Part shown: piece by piece, positions 17,097 through 25,753 of the stretch | How positions within the stretch are numbered: the first letter of the stretch is position 1 | How the letters are laid out: every line of letters begins with the position of its first letter | NCBI GenBank assembly: GCA_021798985.1 | Contig: JAJZBI010000003.1 | Location: 60,861-124,860 of the forward strand | DNA from: Actinomycetes bacterium | GTDB taxonomy: Bacteria; Actinomycetota; Acidimicrobiia; Acidimicrobiales; Bog-793 | DNA length: 64,000 nucleotides | Direction of reading: 5' to 3' | Translations under genes and position numbers: made by a program | Notes under the pieces: model-generated | The model's database searches: none | What the model was told of the DNA's origin: nothing | What the model saw: the letters and a program-made list of their open reading frames with translations, nothing else

Positions 17097-19222
17097 TGCC
17101 CCGCCGCAGGCGCCGCTACCCGGGCCGAATCGAGCTGCCCCGCGAGGTCTCCGACGGCAACCTGGCGCGGTTGCGCTCGGCCCTGTCCAAGGGCCAGAGC
17201 GGCTCGGCGCTCGACGCGATGGAGGCGCGCCAGCGCGCCGAGCAGGCGGCGCGCGAGCCCGGGCGGCCGCACTTCGCGCTGCGCATCTCGGTCATCACCG
17301 TGCTGGTCGCCCTGGCCTTCTCGGTGCTCGTGGTCCGGCTGTGGTCGATCCAGGTGATCCAGGTCCAGAGCTATCGCAAGAACGCCATCCAGACCACGAC
17401 CCGCAACGTTCCGACCGCCGCTCCGCGCGGCCGCATCCTCGCGAGCGGCGGCCAGGTGCTCGCCGGCGACACCGCCGAGCTCGTCGTCACCCTCAAGACC
17501 TCGATCGACGCCAACACCAATCCGCCGACGCGCGTCGCGAGCGCCAAGGCCGAGCAGAACCTCGTGGCGTTGATCCCCGGCCTCAGCCTCGCCCACATCC
17601 GCTCGCAGCTGAACAACGAGCAGTACGGGCCGTACCAGCCGGTCCCCGTCGCCGAGGGCATCAGCCAGGGCGCGGCGACGACCATCGTGGAGAACCCCAG
17701 CGACTTCCCTGGCGCCGCGGTCTCCAAGCAGTACGTGCGGGACTATCCCGGCGGCGCCCTCGCTGCGCAGATGATCGGCTACCTCGGGCCGATCACCTGC
17801 CCCTCGGGCCACAGCGTGACCCAGTGCGCCCAGATCCTGAAGGGCTATGAGAATCGCGGCTACCAGCCCACCGACCTGATCGGGACCACCGGGCTCGAGG
17901 CACAGTACGAGTCGGTCCTTCGCGGCAAGGACGGTATCGAGCAGGTCCAGGTCGACCCGTCAAACAACCCGATCGGGATCATCGGCGTGACCCCGCCGAC
18001 CCAGGGCGACGATGTCGTCTTGAACCTCAACGTGAACCTCGAGAAGGTCCTCACCAACGCCTTGAACAACCAGATGACCTGCCTGCGCGCCGACTGCAAG
18101 GGTGGCGGGGCGGTGCCGGCGGACTGGGGCGCGGCGGTGGTCATGAAGGCGAACACCGGCGCCGTGCTCGCCATCGCGTCGGTGCCGTCCTACAACAACA
18201 ACGAGTGGGTGGGTGGCATCTCCCAGGCCAACTACAAGGCGCTGCAGAGCCAGCCGGGAAACCCCCTCATCGACTACGCGCTCGAGGGCACCCAGCCGCC
18301 GGGCTCCACCTTCAAGCTGGCGACCGCCACCGCCGCGCTCGACGACGGGCTGGTCTCGCCCTACACGATCATCAACGACCCGGGGTATTTCAACCTGTCG
18401 CCCACCCAGACCCTGCATGATGCGGCGGGCGAGTCCTTCGGACCGATCGACATCACCAAGGCGATCACGGTCTCGAGCGACGTCTTCTTCTACACGCTCG
18501 GCGCCTGGTTCTATCAGGACCGGGCGAAGTACGGCATGACGCCCATCCAGGACATGGCGGCCCGTTACGGCTACGGCCAGAACACCGGCATCGACCTGCC
18601 GGGCCAGTCCTACGGCTGGGTCGACAGCCCGCAGATCCGAAAGGAGCTGCACGCGCAGTACCCCAACGTCTACGCGAACACCTGGTACCTCGGCGACAAC
18701 GTCGAGATGGCCTTCGGCCAGGGTGAGACGCTCGTCACCCCGCTCGAGCAGGCGGTCGCCTACTCGACCTTCGCCAACGGGGGGACCCGCTACGCGCCCG
18801 AGATGGCCGCGGGGATCGTCGGTCCGAGCGGCAAGCTGGTGCGCCGCATCGCCCCCAAGGTCGAAGGTCACGTGCCGCTGCCGCCGAGCACCTACAACGC
18901 GATGCTGGCGGGCTTTGAGGGCGCGGTGCAGCAGAGCGACGGCACGGCCTACGCCGACTTCGTCGGCTTCAACTTCAACAAGTGGCTGCTCGCAGGCAAG
19001 ACCGGCACGGCGGACGTCGCGCCGGGCAGCGCCAAGCAGCCGACGGCGTGGTTCGTCGCCTTCGGCGGACCGAAGAACTCCGCTCAGCGCTACGTCGTCG
19101 CCGTCGAGATCGACCAGGCCGGCTACGGCGCCGACGCCTCAGCGCCGGTGGCCCGGCAGGTCTTCAACTACCTCTACCAGCACAACGGGGTGCCGTCACC
19201 GGCGTTGAGCAGCGGTTCTTAG
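17096..19222 (+). CDS. mrdA: Penicillin-binding protein 2 (elongation transpeptidase)
   Basis: Class B PBP that cross-links peptidoglycan during elongation, 708 residues. It has a basic cytoplasmic tail, one membrane anchor (about 61-82), a pedestal/dimerisation domain, and a transpeptidase domain. The active site is S404-T-F-K407 (PGSTFK), the second motif is S-S-D (around 470), and the third is K-T-G-T-A near 633. Two extracytoplasmic cysteine pairs (235/244 and 329/334) lie in short insertions, which is unusual for PBP2 and suggests disulfides. ATG 17096 overlaps the mreD stop. No rodA follows; the operon ends here. Confidence 0.95.
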   Translation: MPRRRRRYPGRIELPREVSDGNLARLRSALSKGQSGSALDAMEARQRAEQAAREPGRPHFALRISVITVLVALAFSVLVVRLWSIQVIQVQSYRKNAIQTTTRNVPTAAPRGRILASGGQVLAGDTAELVVTLKTSIDANTNPPTRVASAKAEQNLVALIPGLSLAHIRSQLNNEQYGPYQPVPVAEGISQGAATTIVENPSDFPGAAVSKQYVRDYPGGALAAQMIGYLGPITCPSGHSVTQCAQILKGYENRGYQPTDLIGTTGLEAQYESVLRGKDGIEQVQVDPSNNPIGIIGVTPPTQGDDVVLNLNVNLEKVLTNALNNQMTCLRADCKGGGAVPADWGAAVVMKANTGAVLAIASVPSYNNNEWVGGISQANYKALQSQPGNPLIDYALEGTQPPGSTFKLATATAALDDGLVSPYTIINDPGYFNLSPTQTLHDAAGESFGPIDITKAITVSSDVFFYTLGAWFYQDRAKYGMTPIQDMAARYGYGQNTGIDLPGQSYGWVDSPQIRKELHAQYPNVYANTWYLGDNVEMAFGQGETLVTPLEQAVAYSTFANGGTRYAPEMAAGIVGPSGKLVRRIAPKVEGHVPLPPSTYNAMLAGFEGAVQQSDGTAYADFVGFNFNKWLLAGKTGTADVAPGSAKQPTAWFVAFGGPKNSAQRYVVAVEIDQAGYGADASAPVARQVFNYLYQHNGVPSPALSSGS

Positions 19223-19559
19223 CTCGAGCGGGCGAGCGGCCCAGGCCTGGGGGCCCCCGGTCGCTAGACTGGCTGCAGGATGAGCATGCACACGCCAGGA
19301 CCTGGGCTCGCGTCCCCTGGTGCCGCGTGCGCTCCGGGCTGCGCCGGACCCGCTGCGATCAGCGACGGGCACGCGGCGCGCCACCGGCCGGATCGCCCCA
19401 GCCGCCCCCGTCGGTGGCGGATCGGCGCCGGCACGCGAACCAGGTCAACACCCGTCGGCACCCGTTCCGGACGCCCCGCGGCGGTCCTTTCGCCGCGCTG
19501 TTGCGCCGGGGTGCCAGGGGAGCGCGCCAGCCGCGCTCCCGCGAGAAGGGATCCCCCCG
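19223..19559 (+). other. Intergenic leader ahead of the RNase E/G gene
   Basis: A GGCCC-N8-GGGCC hairpin (19238-19255) just after the PBP2 stop may terminate the mre operon; no T-run follows. TAGACT at 19265-19270 is a good -10 box and would give the RNase gene a leader of about 285 nt. An ATG at 19280, 9 nt after that box, opens a 131-codon frame (19280-19675) that overlaps the start of the RNase gene in another phase. Whether it is translated is unknown. Confidence 0.45.
19265..19270 (+). promoter_or_regulatory. -10-like TAGACT of the rne leader
   Basis: TAGACT precedes an ATG at 19280 by 9 nt and lies about 290 nt upstream of the rne ATG. It is the only good -10 match in the interval. Confidence 0.45.
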
Positions 19560-21329
19560 ATGTCCGAGCAGTCGAACGACCAGCGCGATGGTCGCCACAG
19601 CCAGGTGAGCGAGGCGGTCGGCACCGCACCGAGCACCCTCACCACCTCGATCGAGCCCGCGGGTCCACCCCCTAGCGCTCCGGTCGCCCCCCGCAAGCCT
19701 CAGATCGGCGACTCCCGCCCGGCCCCATCTGGGCCCACCGAGGCCTCGGGCCGCCCCGCGATGGGCACGTCACAGCGCTCGGCCGGCGAGAACGGCGAGG
19801 GTGGCGCCACCGGCAAGCCGCGCCGCCGTCGGCGCGGCGGGCGCGGGCGAGGTGGCGGCGGCCGGGCGGCCGGCGAGGCGGAGGCCACGGGCACCGAGGC
19901 CGAGTCCACACCACCGCCGACGCCAGCGACGCCCACCGGCTCGCCCCGCACCCGTTCCCGCCCCGCTGCGCGCGCCGTCGGCGTTACCGACGACGACGAG
20001 CCGACGGCCGAGACGCGCTCGTCGCGCCGGCGCCGTGGGCGCGAGCGCAAGGGCCGGCCCGTCGGCCGCTACTTGATGTGCGTGCACGCCGAGCGCGACG
20101 TGACCCAGATCGCCGTGCTCGAGGGTCGCTCGCTCATCGAACACCACGTGGCGCGTAACCACGCGGACGCCAACCAGATCGACGGCAACATCTACCGCGG
20201 CCGGGTGAAGAACGTCCTCCCGGGCATGGAGGCGGCCTTCGTCGACATCGGCACGCCGAAGAACGCCGTCTTGTACTGGGGCGACGTGCACGCCGAGCGC
20301 GACGACTCGATCGAGCGCGAGCCGGGGGCGACGCGCATCGAGCACCTCTTGCGCCCCGGCCAGACGATTGTCTGCCAGGTCACCAAGAACCCGATCGGCC
20401 TGAAGGGGGCACGTCTCACCGAAGAGGTGTCGCTGCCGGGTCGCTTCGTCGTGCTCGTGCCGAACTCGACGGCGAGCGGCATCTCCAAGCGCCTGGACGA
20501 CAACGAGCGCAAGCGGCTCCGCAAGCTGCTCGACGACGTGCGGCCGGAGGGCCACGGCATCATCGTGCGGACCGCGGCGGAGGGCGTGAGCGCCCAGGAG
20601 CTGCGCCGCGACGTCGAGGCGCTCCTCGAGCGCTGGCATGAGATCGAGGAGAAGGCGAGGCACCTCCCCGCTCCGGCGCTGCTGCACGCCGAGCCGCACC
20701 TCGCGCTGCGGGCGATCCGCGAGGAGTTCACCGAGGAGTACCGGGGCGTCATCATCGACGACCCCGACCTCTACGACGCCGTGCGCGCCTATGTCGCCGA
20801 CATCGACCCGGCGCTCGCCGACCGGGTCGAGCTCTACGACCCAGAGGTGGAGGCGCTCCCGCTCTTTGAGCGTCATCACGTCCACGAGCAGCTCCACAAG
20901 GCGCTCGACCGCAAGGTGTGGCTGCCCTCGGGGGGATCGCTCATCATCGAGCGCACCGAGGCGCTCACGGTCATCGACGTCAACACGGGCAAGAACGTGG
21001 GCTCGTCCAGCCTGGAAGAGACCGTGTTCCGCAACAACCTCGAGGCGGCCGAGGAGATCGCCCGCCAGCTGCGCCTGCGCGACATCGGCGGCATCATCGT
21101 CATCGACTTCATCGACATGGAGGTCAAGGGCAACCGCCAGGAGGTCGTGACCACCCTGCGCCAGGCGCTGATGCGGGATAAGACGCCGACGCAGGTCTGC
21201 GACATCTCCGAGCTCGGCCTCATCGAGATGACCCGAAAGCGCGTCGGGGAGGGCCTGGTGGAGTCGCTGTCGGAGACCTGCCCGGTGTGCAAGGGCCGCG
21301 GGATCGTCTTCCCCGACGCGCTCGAGTGA
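19560..21329 (+). CDS. rne: Ribonuclease E/G
   Basis: Endoribonuclease for mRNA decay and rRNA/tRNA maturation, 589 residues. The first 165 or so residues are disordered and rich in Gly, Pro, Arg and Ser (two Arg-rich patches), resembling the RNA- and partner-binding tails of actinobacterial RNase E. The S1 domain begins near G-N-I-Y-R-G-R-V-K-N-V. The RNase H-like and 5'-sensor parts follow. Catalytic aspartates lie in T-V-I-D-V-N-T-G-K-N and I-I-V-I-D-F-I-D-M. The Zn-link C-P-V-C-K-G-R-G near the C-terminus shows the dimer-tetramer type. ATG 19560 is chosen as the first start giving this tail; the upstream in-frame GTG 19320 is less likely. Long leaders on rne genes are used for autoregulation in E. 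coli. Confidence 0.93.
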   Translation: MSEQSNDQRDGRHSQVSEAVGTAPSTLTTSIEPAGPPPSAPVAPRKPQIGDSRPAPSGPTEASGRPAMGTSQRSAGENGEGGATGKPRRRRRGGRGRGGGGRAAGEAEATGTEAESTPPPTPATPTGSPRTRSRPAARAVGVTDDDEPTAETRSSRRRRGRERKGRPVGRYLMCVHAERDVTQIAVLEGRSLIEHHVARNHADANQIDGNIYRGRVKNVLPGMEAAFVDIGTPKNAVLYWGDVHAERDDSIEREPGATRIEHLLRPGQTIVCQVTKNPIGLKGARLTEEVSLPGRFVVLVPNSTASGISKRLDDNERKRLRKLLDDVRPEGHGIIVRTAAEGVSAQELRRDVEALLERWHEIEEKARHLPAPALLHAEPHLALRAIREEFTEEYRGVIIDDPDLYDAVRAYVADIDPALADRVELYDPEVEALPLFERHHVHEQLHKALDRKVWLPSGGSLIIERTEALTVIDVNTGKNVGSSSLEETVFRNNLEAAEEIARQLRLRDIGGIIVIDFIDMEVKGNRQEVVTTLRQALMRDKTPTQVCDISELGLIEMTRKRVGEGLVESLSETCPVCKGRGIVFPDALE

Positions 21330-21362
21330 GGGGGGGCGGTCAGCGGGGTCGCTCAGGCTTGC

Positions 21363-21368
21363 TAGCAT
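21363..21368 (+). promoter_or_regulatory. -10-like TAGCAT of rplU
   Basis: TAGCAT ends 8 nt before the rplU ATG (21377), and no Shine-Dalgarno sequence is seen. A leaderless start for the ribosomal-protein/Obg operon is likely. Confidence 0.5.
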
Positions 21369-21376
21369 CTGCGCCG

Positions 21377-21712
21377 ATGTACGCGGTGATCGCCACAGGC
21401 GGAAAACAGGAGCGGGTCGAGATCGGCTCGCGGATCGACGTCGAGTTGCTCGGAGCCGCTGAGGGAGAGGAAGTCTCCTTCAGCCCGGTGCTCCTCGTCG
21501 ACGGCGAGCAGGTGACGGCGACCGGCGCCGCGCTCGAGGGCGCGACGGTCACCGGCAGGGTGGTCGGCTGGTCCAAGGGACCGAAGATCGTCGGCTTCAC
21601 CTACAAGCCCAAAGCCCGCGGCCGCCGCCGCTTTGGCCACCGCCAGCACTACACGACGGTCGAGATCACCGGCATCGCCGCCGGTGCCGGCTCGTCCGGC
21701 GCCCGCGCCTAG
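21377..21712 (+). CDS. rplU: 50S ribosomal protein L21
   Basis: Large-subunit protein, 111 residues, of which about 100 form the usual L21 core. The start M-Y-A-V-I-A-T-G-G-K-Q and the C-terminal Y-K-P-K-A-R-G-R-R-R-F-G-H-R-Q block are diagnostic. ATG 21377 follows TAGCAT closely, so the transcript may be leaderless. It is followed 9 bp later by rpmA. Confidence 0.97.
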   Translation: MYAVIATGGKQERVEIGSRIDVELLGAAEGEEVSFSPVLLVDGEQVTATGAALEGATVTGRVVGWSKGPKIVGFTYKPKARGRRRFGHRQHYTTVEITGIAAGAGSSGARA

Positions 21713-21721
21713 GAGGGATCG

Positions 21722-21973
21722 ATGTCGAAGACCAAGGGCGGGGGCTCAACCCGCAACGGCCGGGACTCCCACGCGCAGCGCCTGGGCGTCAAGGCGTCGG
21801 ACGGCACCGCGGTGCATGCCGGCACGATCCTCGTGCGCCAGCGCGGCACGCGCTTCCACCCCGGCGAGAACGTCGGTCGCGGCGGGGACGACACCTTGTT
21901 CGCCCTCGCATCGGGGACCGTCCGCTTCGCCAGCCGGCGCGGCCGGCGCCTCGTCGACATCGTCGAGGCCTAG
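21722..21973 (+). CDS. rpmA: 50S ribosomal protein L27
   Basis: Large-subunit protein near the peptidyl-transferase centre, 83 residues. [12 protein letters not shown] and L-G-V-K are the invariant N-terminal features. There is no Firmicutes-type cleavable extension before the mature start. AGGAGGG lies 4 nt before ATG 21722. It sits in the standard rplU-rpmA-obg order. Confidence 0.97.
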   Translation: MSKTKGGGSTRNGRDSHAQRLGVKASDGTAVHAGTILVRQRGTRFHPGENVGRGGDDTLFALASGTVRFASRRGRRLVDIVEA

Positions 21974-22048
21974 CGCCGCTGCACCACGGGGCGCCGCGCG
22001 GCGCCCGAGCGCGCCGTCGTGGCGCCACCAGGTGCGGCGCCATCTGCG

Positions 22049-23320
22049 ATGGCGAGCTTCGTCGACGAGGCCCAGGTCCACGTCAAGGCCGGTGACGGCG
22101 GTGCCGGCGCCGTCTCGTTCCGGCGCGAGGCCCACGTCGCGCGCGGCGGGCCGGACGGTGGGGACGGCGGTGGCGGAGGCGACGTCATCTTGGAGGCCTC
22201 GACGCGGGCGGTCTCGTTGCTCGCCTTCCGCGACTACCCGCACCGGCGCGCCGAGAACGGCACGCACGGCAGCGGGGCCAAGCGGCACGGTCACAGCGGC
22301 GCACCGCTCGTTGTCCCGGTCCCTGAGGGCACCGTGGTCCGCGACCGGGACGGGTCGGTCCTCGCGGATCTCACCGGCGCCGGCGATCGCCTCGTCGCCG
22401 CGAGCGGCGGGCGTGGCGGGCGCGGCAACGCCCGCTTCCTCTCGAACCGCCTGCGCGCCCCGGCCTTTGCCGAGCAGGGCGAGATCGGCGAGGAGCGCTG
22501 GCTCAACCTCGAGCTGAAGCTGCTCGCCGATGTGGCGCTCGTTGGCTTTCCCAACGCCGGCAAGTCCTCGCTGATCTCGCGGATCTCCGCCGCCCGGCCG
22601 AAGATCGCCGACTACCCCTTCACCACGCTCGAGCCGCACCTCGGTGTCGTGCGCGTTGGCGGGCGGGGAGCGGCCGGGGAGGAGTTCGTCGTCGCCGACA
22701 TCCCCGGGCTCGTCGAGGGGGCGAGCGAAGGCCGCGGGCTCGGCCACCGCTTCTTGCGCCACGTCGAGCGCGCCCGGGTGCTCGTGGTGCTCGTCGACCT
22801 CGCCGAGGACGCCGGCCGCGCCCCGGACGAGCAGATCGCCGTGCTCCTCGACGAGCTCGGGCGTCACCGCACCGACCTACTCGAGCGGCCGCGGCTCGTC
22901 GTCGGCTCGCGCGCCGACCGGGTCGGCGACGCGGCGCGAGCGGACCGGGCCCGCTATCACGGCGATCTCGTCGTCTCCTCGGCGACGGGGGAGGGGCTGG
23001 ACGAGCTCGTGCGGCGCTGCGCCCACCTCGTGGCCGATGCCCGCGCCGCGGCACCGCTGCGCGCCGGGGAGCCGGTGGTGCACCGCCCGCTCGCCGAGGG
23101 CGTGCGCGTCGTGCGCGACGGGGAGGCCTATGTCGTCGAGGGCCGCGAGGCGGTGCGCGCGGTGGCGCTGTCGGACCTCACCGACACCGACGCGCTGGCG
23201 CTCGTTCAGGCGCGGCTGCGCCGCCTCGGCGTCTTCAAGGCCCTGGCGCGCGCCGGGGCGCGCGAGGGCGACCCCGTGCGCATCGGGGGGCTCGTCTTCG
23301 ACTACGAGCCGGATCAGTAG
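22049..23320 (+). CDS. obgE: GTPase Obg
   Basis: Large-subunit assembly and stress GTPase, about 423 residues. The N-terminal Gly-rich Obg fold covers about 1-155 (V-K-A-G-D-G-G-A-G, then G-P-D-G-G-D-G-G). G1 of the GTPase domain is G-F-P-N-A-G-K-S at 166-173, switch region Y-P-F-T-T-L-E-P-H, and G3 D-I-P-G-L-V. The usual N-K-x-D motif is replaced here by a stretch reading V-G-S-R-A-D-R, a weak G4. A C-terminal OCT-type domain follows (about 345-423). Start: ATG 22049; a GTG at 22019 would add ten unstructured residues. Confidence 0.94.
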   Translation: MASFVDEAQVHVKAGDGGAGAVSFRREAHVARGGPDGGDGGGGGDVILEASTRAVSLLAFRDYPHRRAENGTHGSGAKRHGHSGAPLVVPVPEGTVVRDRDGSVLADLTGAGDRLVAASGGRGGRGNARFLSNRLRAPAFAEQGEIGEERWLNLELKLLADVALVGFPNAGKSSLISRISAARPKIADYPFTTLEPHLGVVRVGGRGAAGEEFVVADIPGLVEGASEGRGLGHRFLRHVERARVLVVLVDLAEDAGRAPDEQIAVLLDELGRHRTDLLERPRLVVGSRADRVGDAARADRARYHGDLVVSSATGEGLDELVRRCAHLVADARAAAPLRAGEPVVHRPLAEGVRVVRDGEAYVVEGREAVRAVALSDLTDTDALALVQARLRRLGVFKALARAGAREGDPVRIGGLVFDYEPDQ

Positions 23321-23351
23321 CGACCCGGCGCCGGTGTGCCACAGTGGCGCC

Positions 23352-24449
23352 GTGATCGTCGTCGCGAAGATCGGGACCTCCTCGGTGACCGGGCCATCGG
23401 GTCTCGTCGACGACGAGGCGGTGCACAAGCTCTGCAGCGAGGTCGCCGAGCTCACCGCGAACGGGCACCAGGTCGTCGTGGTGACCTCGGGCGCGGTCAC
23501 CGCCGGGGTGGCGACGCTTCGTCCCGAGGGCGGGCGCCCGGCCGACGGGACGACCCTGCAGGCGCTCTCCGCGATCGGCCAGCACCGCTTGATGCGCGTC
23601 TATGACGATGCGCTCGCGAAGCGGGGCCTGCTCGCCGCCCAGGTGCTCCTCGCCCCCTCCGATTTTGGCGAGCGCCGCCGATATTTGCACGCGCGTGCTA
23701 CCTTGTGGCGGCTGCTCGAGCTCGGGGTCGTGCCGGTGGTCAACGAGAACGACGCGGTCGCCGACGACGAGATCCGCTTCGGCGACAACGACCGCCTCGC
23801 GGCGTTGGTCGCCACCTTGCTCGGCGCCGAGCTCTTGGTGCTGCTCACCGACACCGCCGGGCTGCTGAGTGCCGATCCGCGCGAGGTCGCCGACGCGTCC
23901 CTCGTCGAGCAGGTCCGTGCCGCCGACGCGGGCTACGCGGCGATCGCCGGCGGCCCAGGGACGCCGGGGGGCTCGGGGGGCATGGCCTCCAAGCTCGCCG
24001 CCGCCCGCATGGCGGCGTGGTCGGGGATCCGCGCCGTGATCGCCGCGGCCCGCCGCCCGGCGGTGCTGTCGGCGGCTCTGGCGGGCGTCCCGGGGACAGG
24101 GACGGTGGTGCTGCCCGAGGCGCGCCGCCTCGGCGCGCGCCGCTGCTGGATCGCCTTCGCGCTGCCGGCGACCGGGCGCCTCAGGGTCGACGCGGGGGCG
24201 CGCGCCGCGCTCGTCGAGCGCGAGGCCTCCTTGCTCGCCGCGGGCGTGGTCGCCGCCGAGGGGGCCTTTGGCGTCGACGACGCGGTCGAGATCGCGGGGC
24301 CCGACGGCGAGGTGTTCGCCAAGGGCATCGTGCGTGTCCCGGCGATCCGCCAGGGCGAGTGGCTCGGCCGGCGCACGGCCGAGCTGCCCGCCGACCTCGC
24401 GGTCGAAGTCGTCCATCGTGACGACCTCGTCGTGCTCGCTCCCACCTGA
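23352..24449 (+). CDS. proB: Glutamate 5-kinase
   Basis: First enzyme of proline synthesis, phosphorylates glutamate, 365 residues. An amino-acid-kinase domain starts with V-V-A-K-I-G-T-S-S, with the glutamate-site V-T-S-G-A-V and substrate loop V-N-E-N-D-A-V. A glycine-rich G-G-S-G-G-M-A-S-K binds ATP. The C-terminal PUA domain (about 270-365) is complete. GTG 23352 starts a protein of normal length. CACAGT at 23340-23345, 6 nt upstream, is a weak -10-like sequence. The proA gene follows 38 bp downstream. Confidence 0.95.
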   Translation: MIVVAKIGTSSVTGPSGLVDDEAVHKLCSEVAELTANGHQVVVVTSGAVTAGVATLRPEGGRPADGTTLQALSAIGQHRLMRVYDDALAKRGLLAAQVLLAPSDFGERRRYLHARATLWRLLELGVVPVVNENDAVADDEIRFGDNDRLAALVATLLGAELLVLLTDTAGLLSADPREVADASLVEQVRAADAGYAAIAGGPGTPGGSGGMASKLAAARMAAWSGIRAVIAAARRPAVLSAALAGVPGTGTVVLPEARRLGARRCWIAFALPATGRLRVDAGARAALVEREASLLAAGVVAAEGAFGVDDAVEIAGPDGEVFAKGIVRVPAIRQGEWLGRRTAELPADLAVEVVHRDDLVVLAPT

Positions 24450-24476
24450 GCGCCCTCGCCCAATTCGCCGAGCCGT

Positions 24477-24482
24477 TAGGCT
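24477..24482 (+). promoter_or_regulatory. -10-like TAGGCT of proA
   Basis: TAGGCT is followed by 5 nt (GGGGC-like spacer) and the proA ATG 24488. The DAHP synthase gene uses the identical hexamer and spacing, supporting a leaderless start. Confidence 0.5.
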
Positions 24483-24487
24483 GGGGC

Positions 24488-25753
24488 ATGGCCACGTCCC
24501 CCACGAAGGCACCCGCAGCGCTGCGTGAGCTCGGCGAGCGGGCACGTCGGGCGTCCTATGTGCTTGCCACCGCCTCGAGCGCCGCCAAGGACGCGGCGCT
24601 GTCGGCGGCGGCAGACTGCCTCGAGGCGGCCGGAGCGGCCATCTTGGCCGCCAATCGTGCCGATCTCGAGCGGGCGCGCGCCGAGGGGTCCTCCGACACC
24701 GTCCTCGACCGGCTGCGCTTGGACGAGCGGCGGGTCGCGGCGATGGCCGAGGGCCTGCGGGCGGTCATGGCGCTCGCCGACCCGGTCGGGGCGATCGTGT
24801 CCGGCAGCGTGCGACCGAACGGCCTCAAGGTGCGGCGTGTGCGGGTCCCGCTCGGTGTCATCGGCATCGTCTATGAGAACCGGCCGAACGTCACCTCGGA
24901 TGCGGCGGCGCTGTGTGTGAAGTCCGGGAACGCCGTGCTGCTTCGGGGATCGGCGGGAGCGCTCGAGTCGAACAAGGCGATCACCACCGCGCTGCGCGAG
25001 GGGATCGCCAAGGCGGGGCTGCCGGCCGATGCGGTCCAGCTCGTCGAGGACGCCCGGCGCGAGACCGTGGCCGAGTTCGTCCGGCTGCGCGGCCTGATCG
25101 ACTGCCTCGTGCCCCGCGGCGGCCACGGGCTCGTCTCGCTCGTGATGGAGCAGGCCACGGTGCCCTTCGTCCTCGACGGCGACGGCAACTGCCACGTCTA
25201 TGTGGACGCCGCCGCGGATCTCGCGATGGCCGAGGAGATCGTGCGCAACGCCAAGACCCAGCGCCCGAGCGTGTGCAACGCGGCCGAGACGCTGCTCGTG
25301 CACGAGCAGATCGCCGCCGAGTTCCTGCCCCGCCTCGCCGCGGCGATGCCCGACGTCGTGCTCTATGGGGACCCCGCCACGCGGGCCCTCGTGCCGAGGG
25401 CCGAGCCGGCGAGCGAGGTGGAGTACGCGACCGAGTTCTTGGACCTCCGCCTGGCGGTCGCGGTGGTCGCCGACCTCGACGCCGCGATCGCCCACATCCG
25501 GCGGTACTCGACGGGCCATTCCGAGGCGATCGTCACCGGCGACCTCGCGGCGGCGAACCGGTTCGTGCGCGAGGTCGACGCGGCGGCGGTGCTCGTCAAC
25601 GCCTCGACGCGCTTTGTGGACGGCGGCGAGCTCGGCCTCGGCGCCGAGATCGGGATCTCCACCCAAAAGCTGCACGCCCGTGGGCCGATGGGCCTCGAGG
25701 AGCTCACGTGCCTGAAGTACGTGATCGAGGGCGAGGGCCAGATCCGCCGATGA
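24488..25753 (+). CDS. proA: Gamma-glutamyl phosphate reductase
   Basis: Second enzyme of proline synthesis, NADPH-dependent, 421 residues, aldehyde-dehydrogenase-like fold. V-P-L-G-V-I-G-I-V-Y-E-N-R-P and K-S-G-N-A-V-L-L-R-G are the NADP-binding and substrate blocks. The catalytic cysteine lies in R-P-S-V-C-N-A-A-E-T. The C-terminal E-I-G-I-S-T-Q-K-L-H-A-R-G-P-M-G-L signature is intact. Its TGA overlaps the ATG of the MoxR gene (ATGA at 25750), so the following pair is coupled to proline synthesis genes by transcription. Confidence 0.97.
   Translation: MATSPTKAPAALRELGERARRASYVLATASSAAKDAALSAAADCLEAAGAAILAANRADLERARAEGSSDTVLDRLRLDERRVAAMAEGLRAVMALADPVGAIVSGSVRPNGLKVRRVRVPLGVIGIVYENRPNVTSDAAALCVKSGNAVLLRGSAGALESNKAITTALREGIAKAGLPADAVQLVEDARRETVAEFVRLRGLIDCLVPRGGHGLVSLVMEQATVPFVLDGDGNCHVYVDAAADLAMAEEIVRNAKTQRPSVCNAAETLLVHEQIAAEFLPRLAAAMPDVVLYGDPATRALVPRAEPASEVEYATEFLDLRLAVAVVADLDAAIAHIRRYSTGHSEAIVTGDLAAANRFVREVDAAAVLVNASTRFVDGGELGLGAEIGISTQKLHARGPMGLEELTCLKYVIEGEGQIRR

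Noticed and set aside
19320-19559. 80-codon upstream extension of the RNase E/G protein
   Set aside because: No start signal; the sequence is low-complexity and probably leader RNA. A translated extension cannot be excluded.
21301-21376. Riboswitch or leader attenuator before rplU
   Set aside because: With a -10 only 8 nt before the ATG there is no room for a leader.
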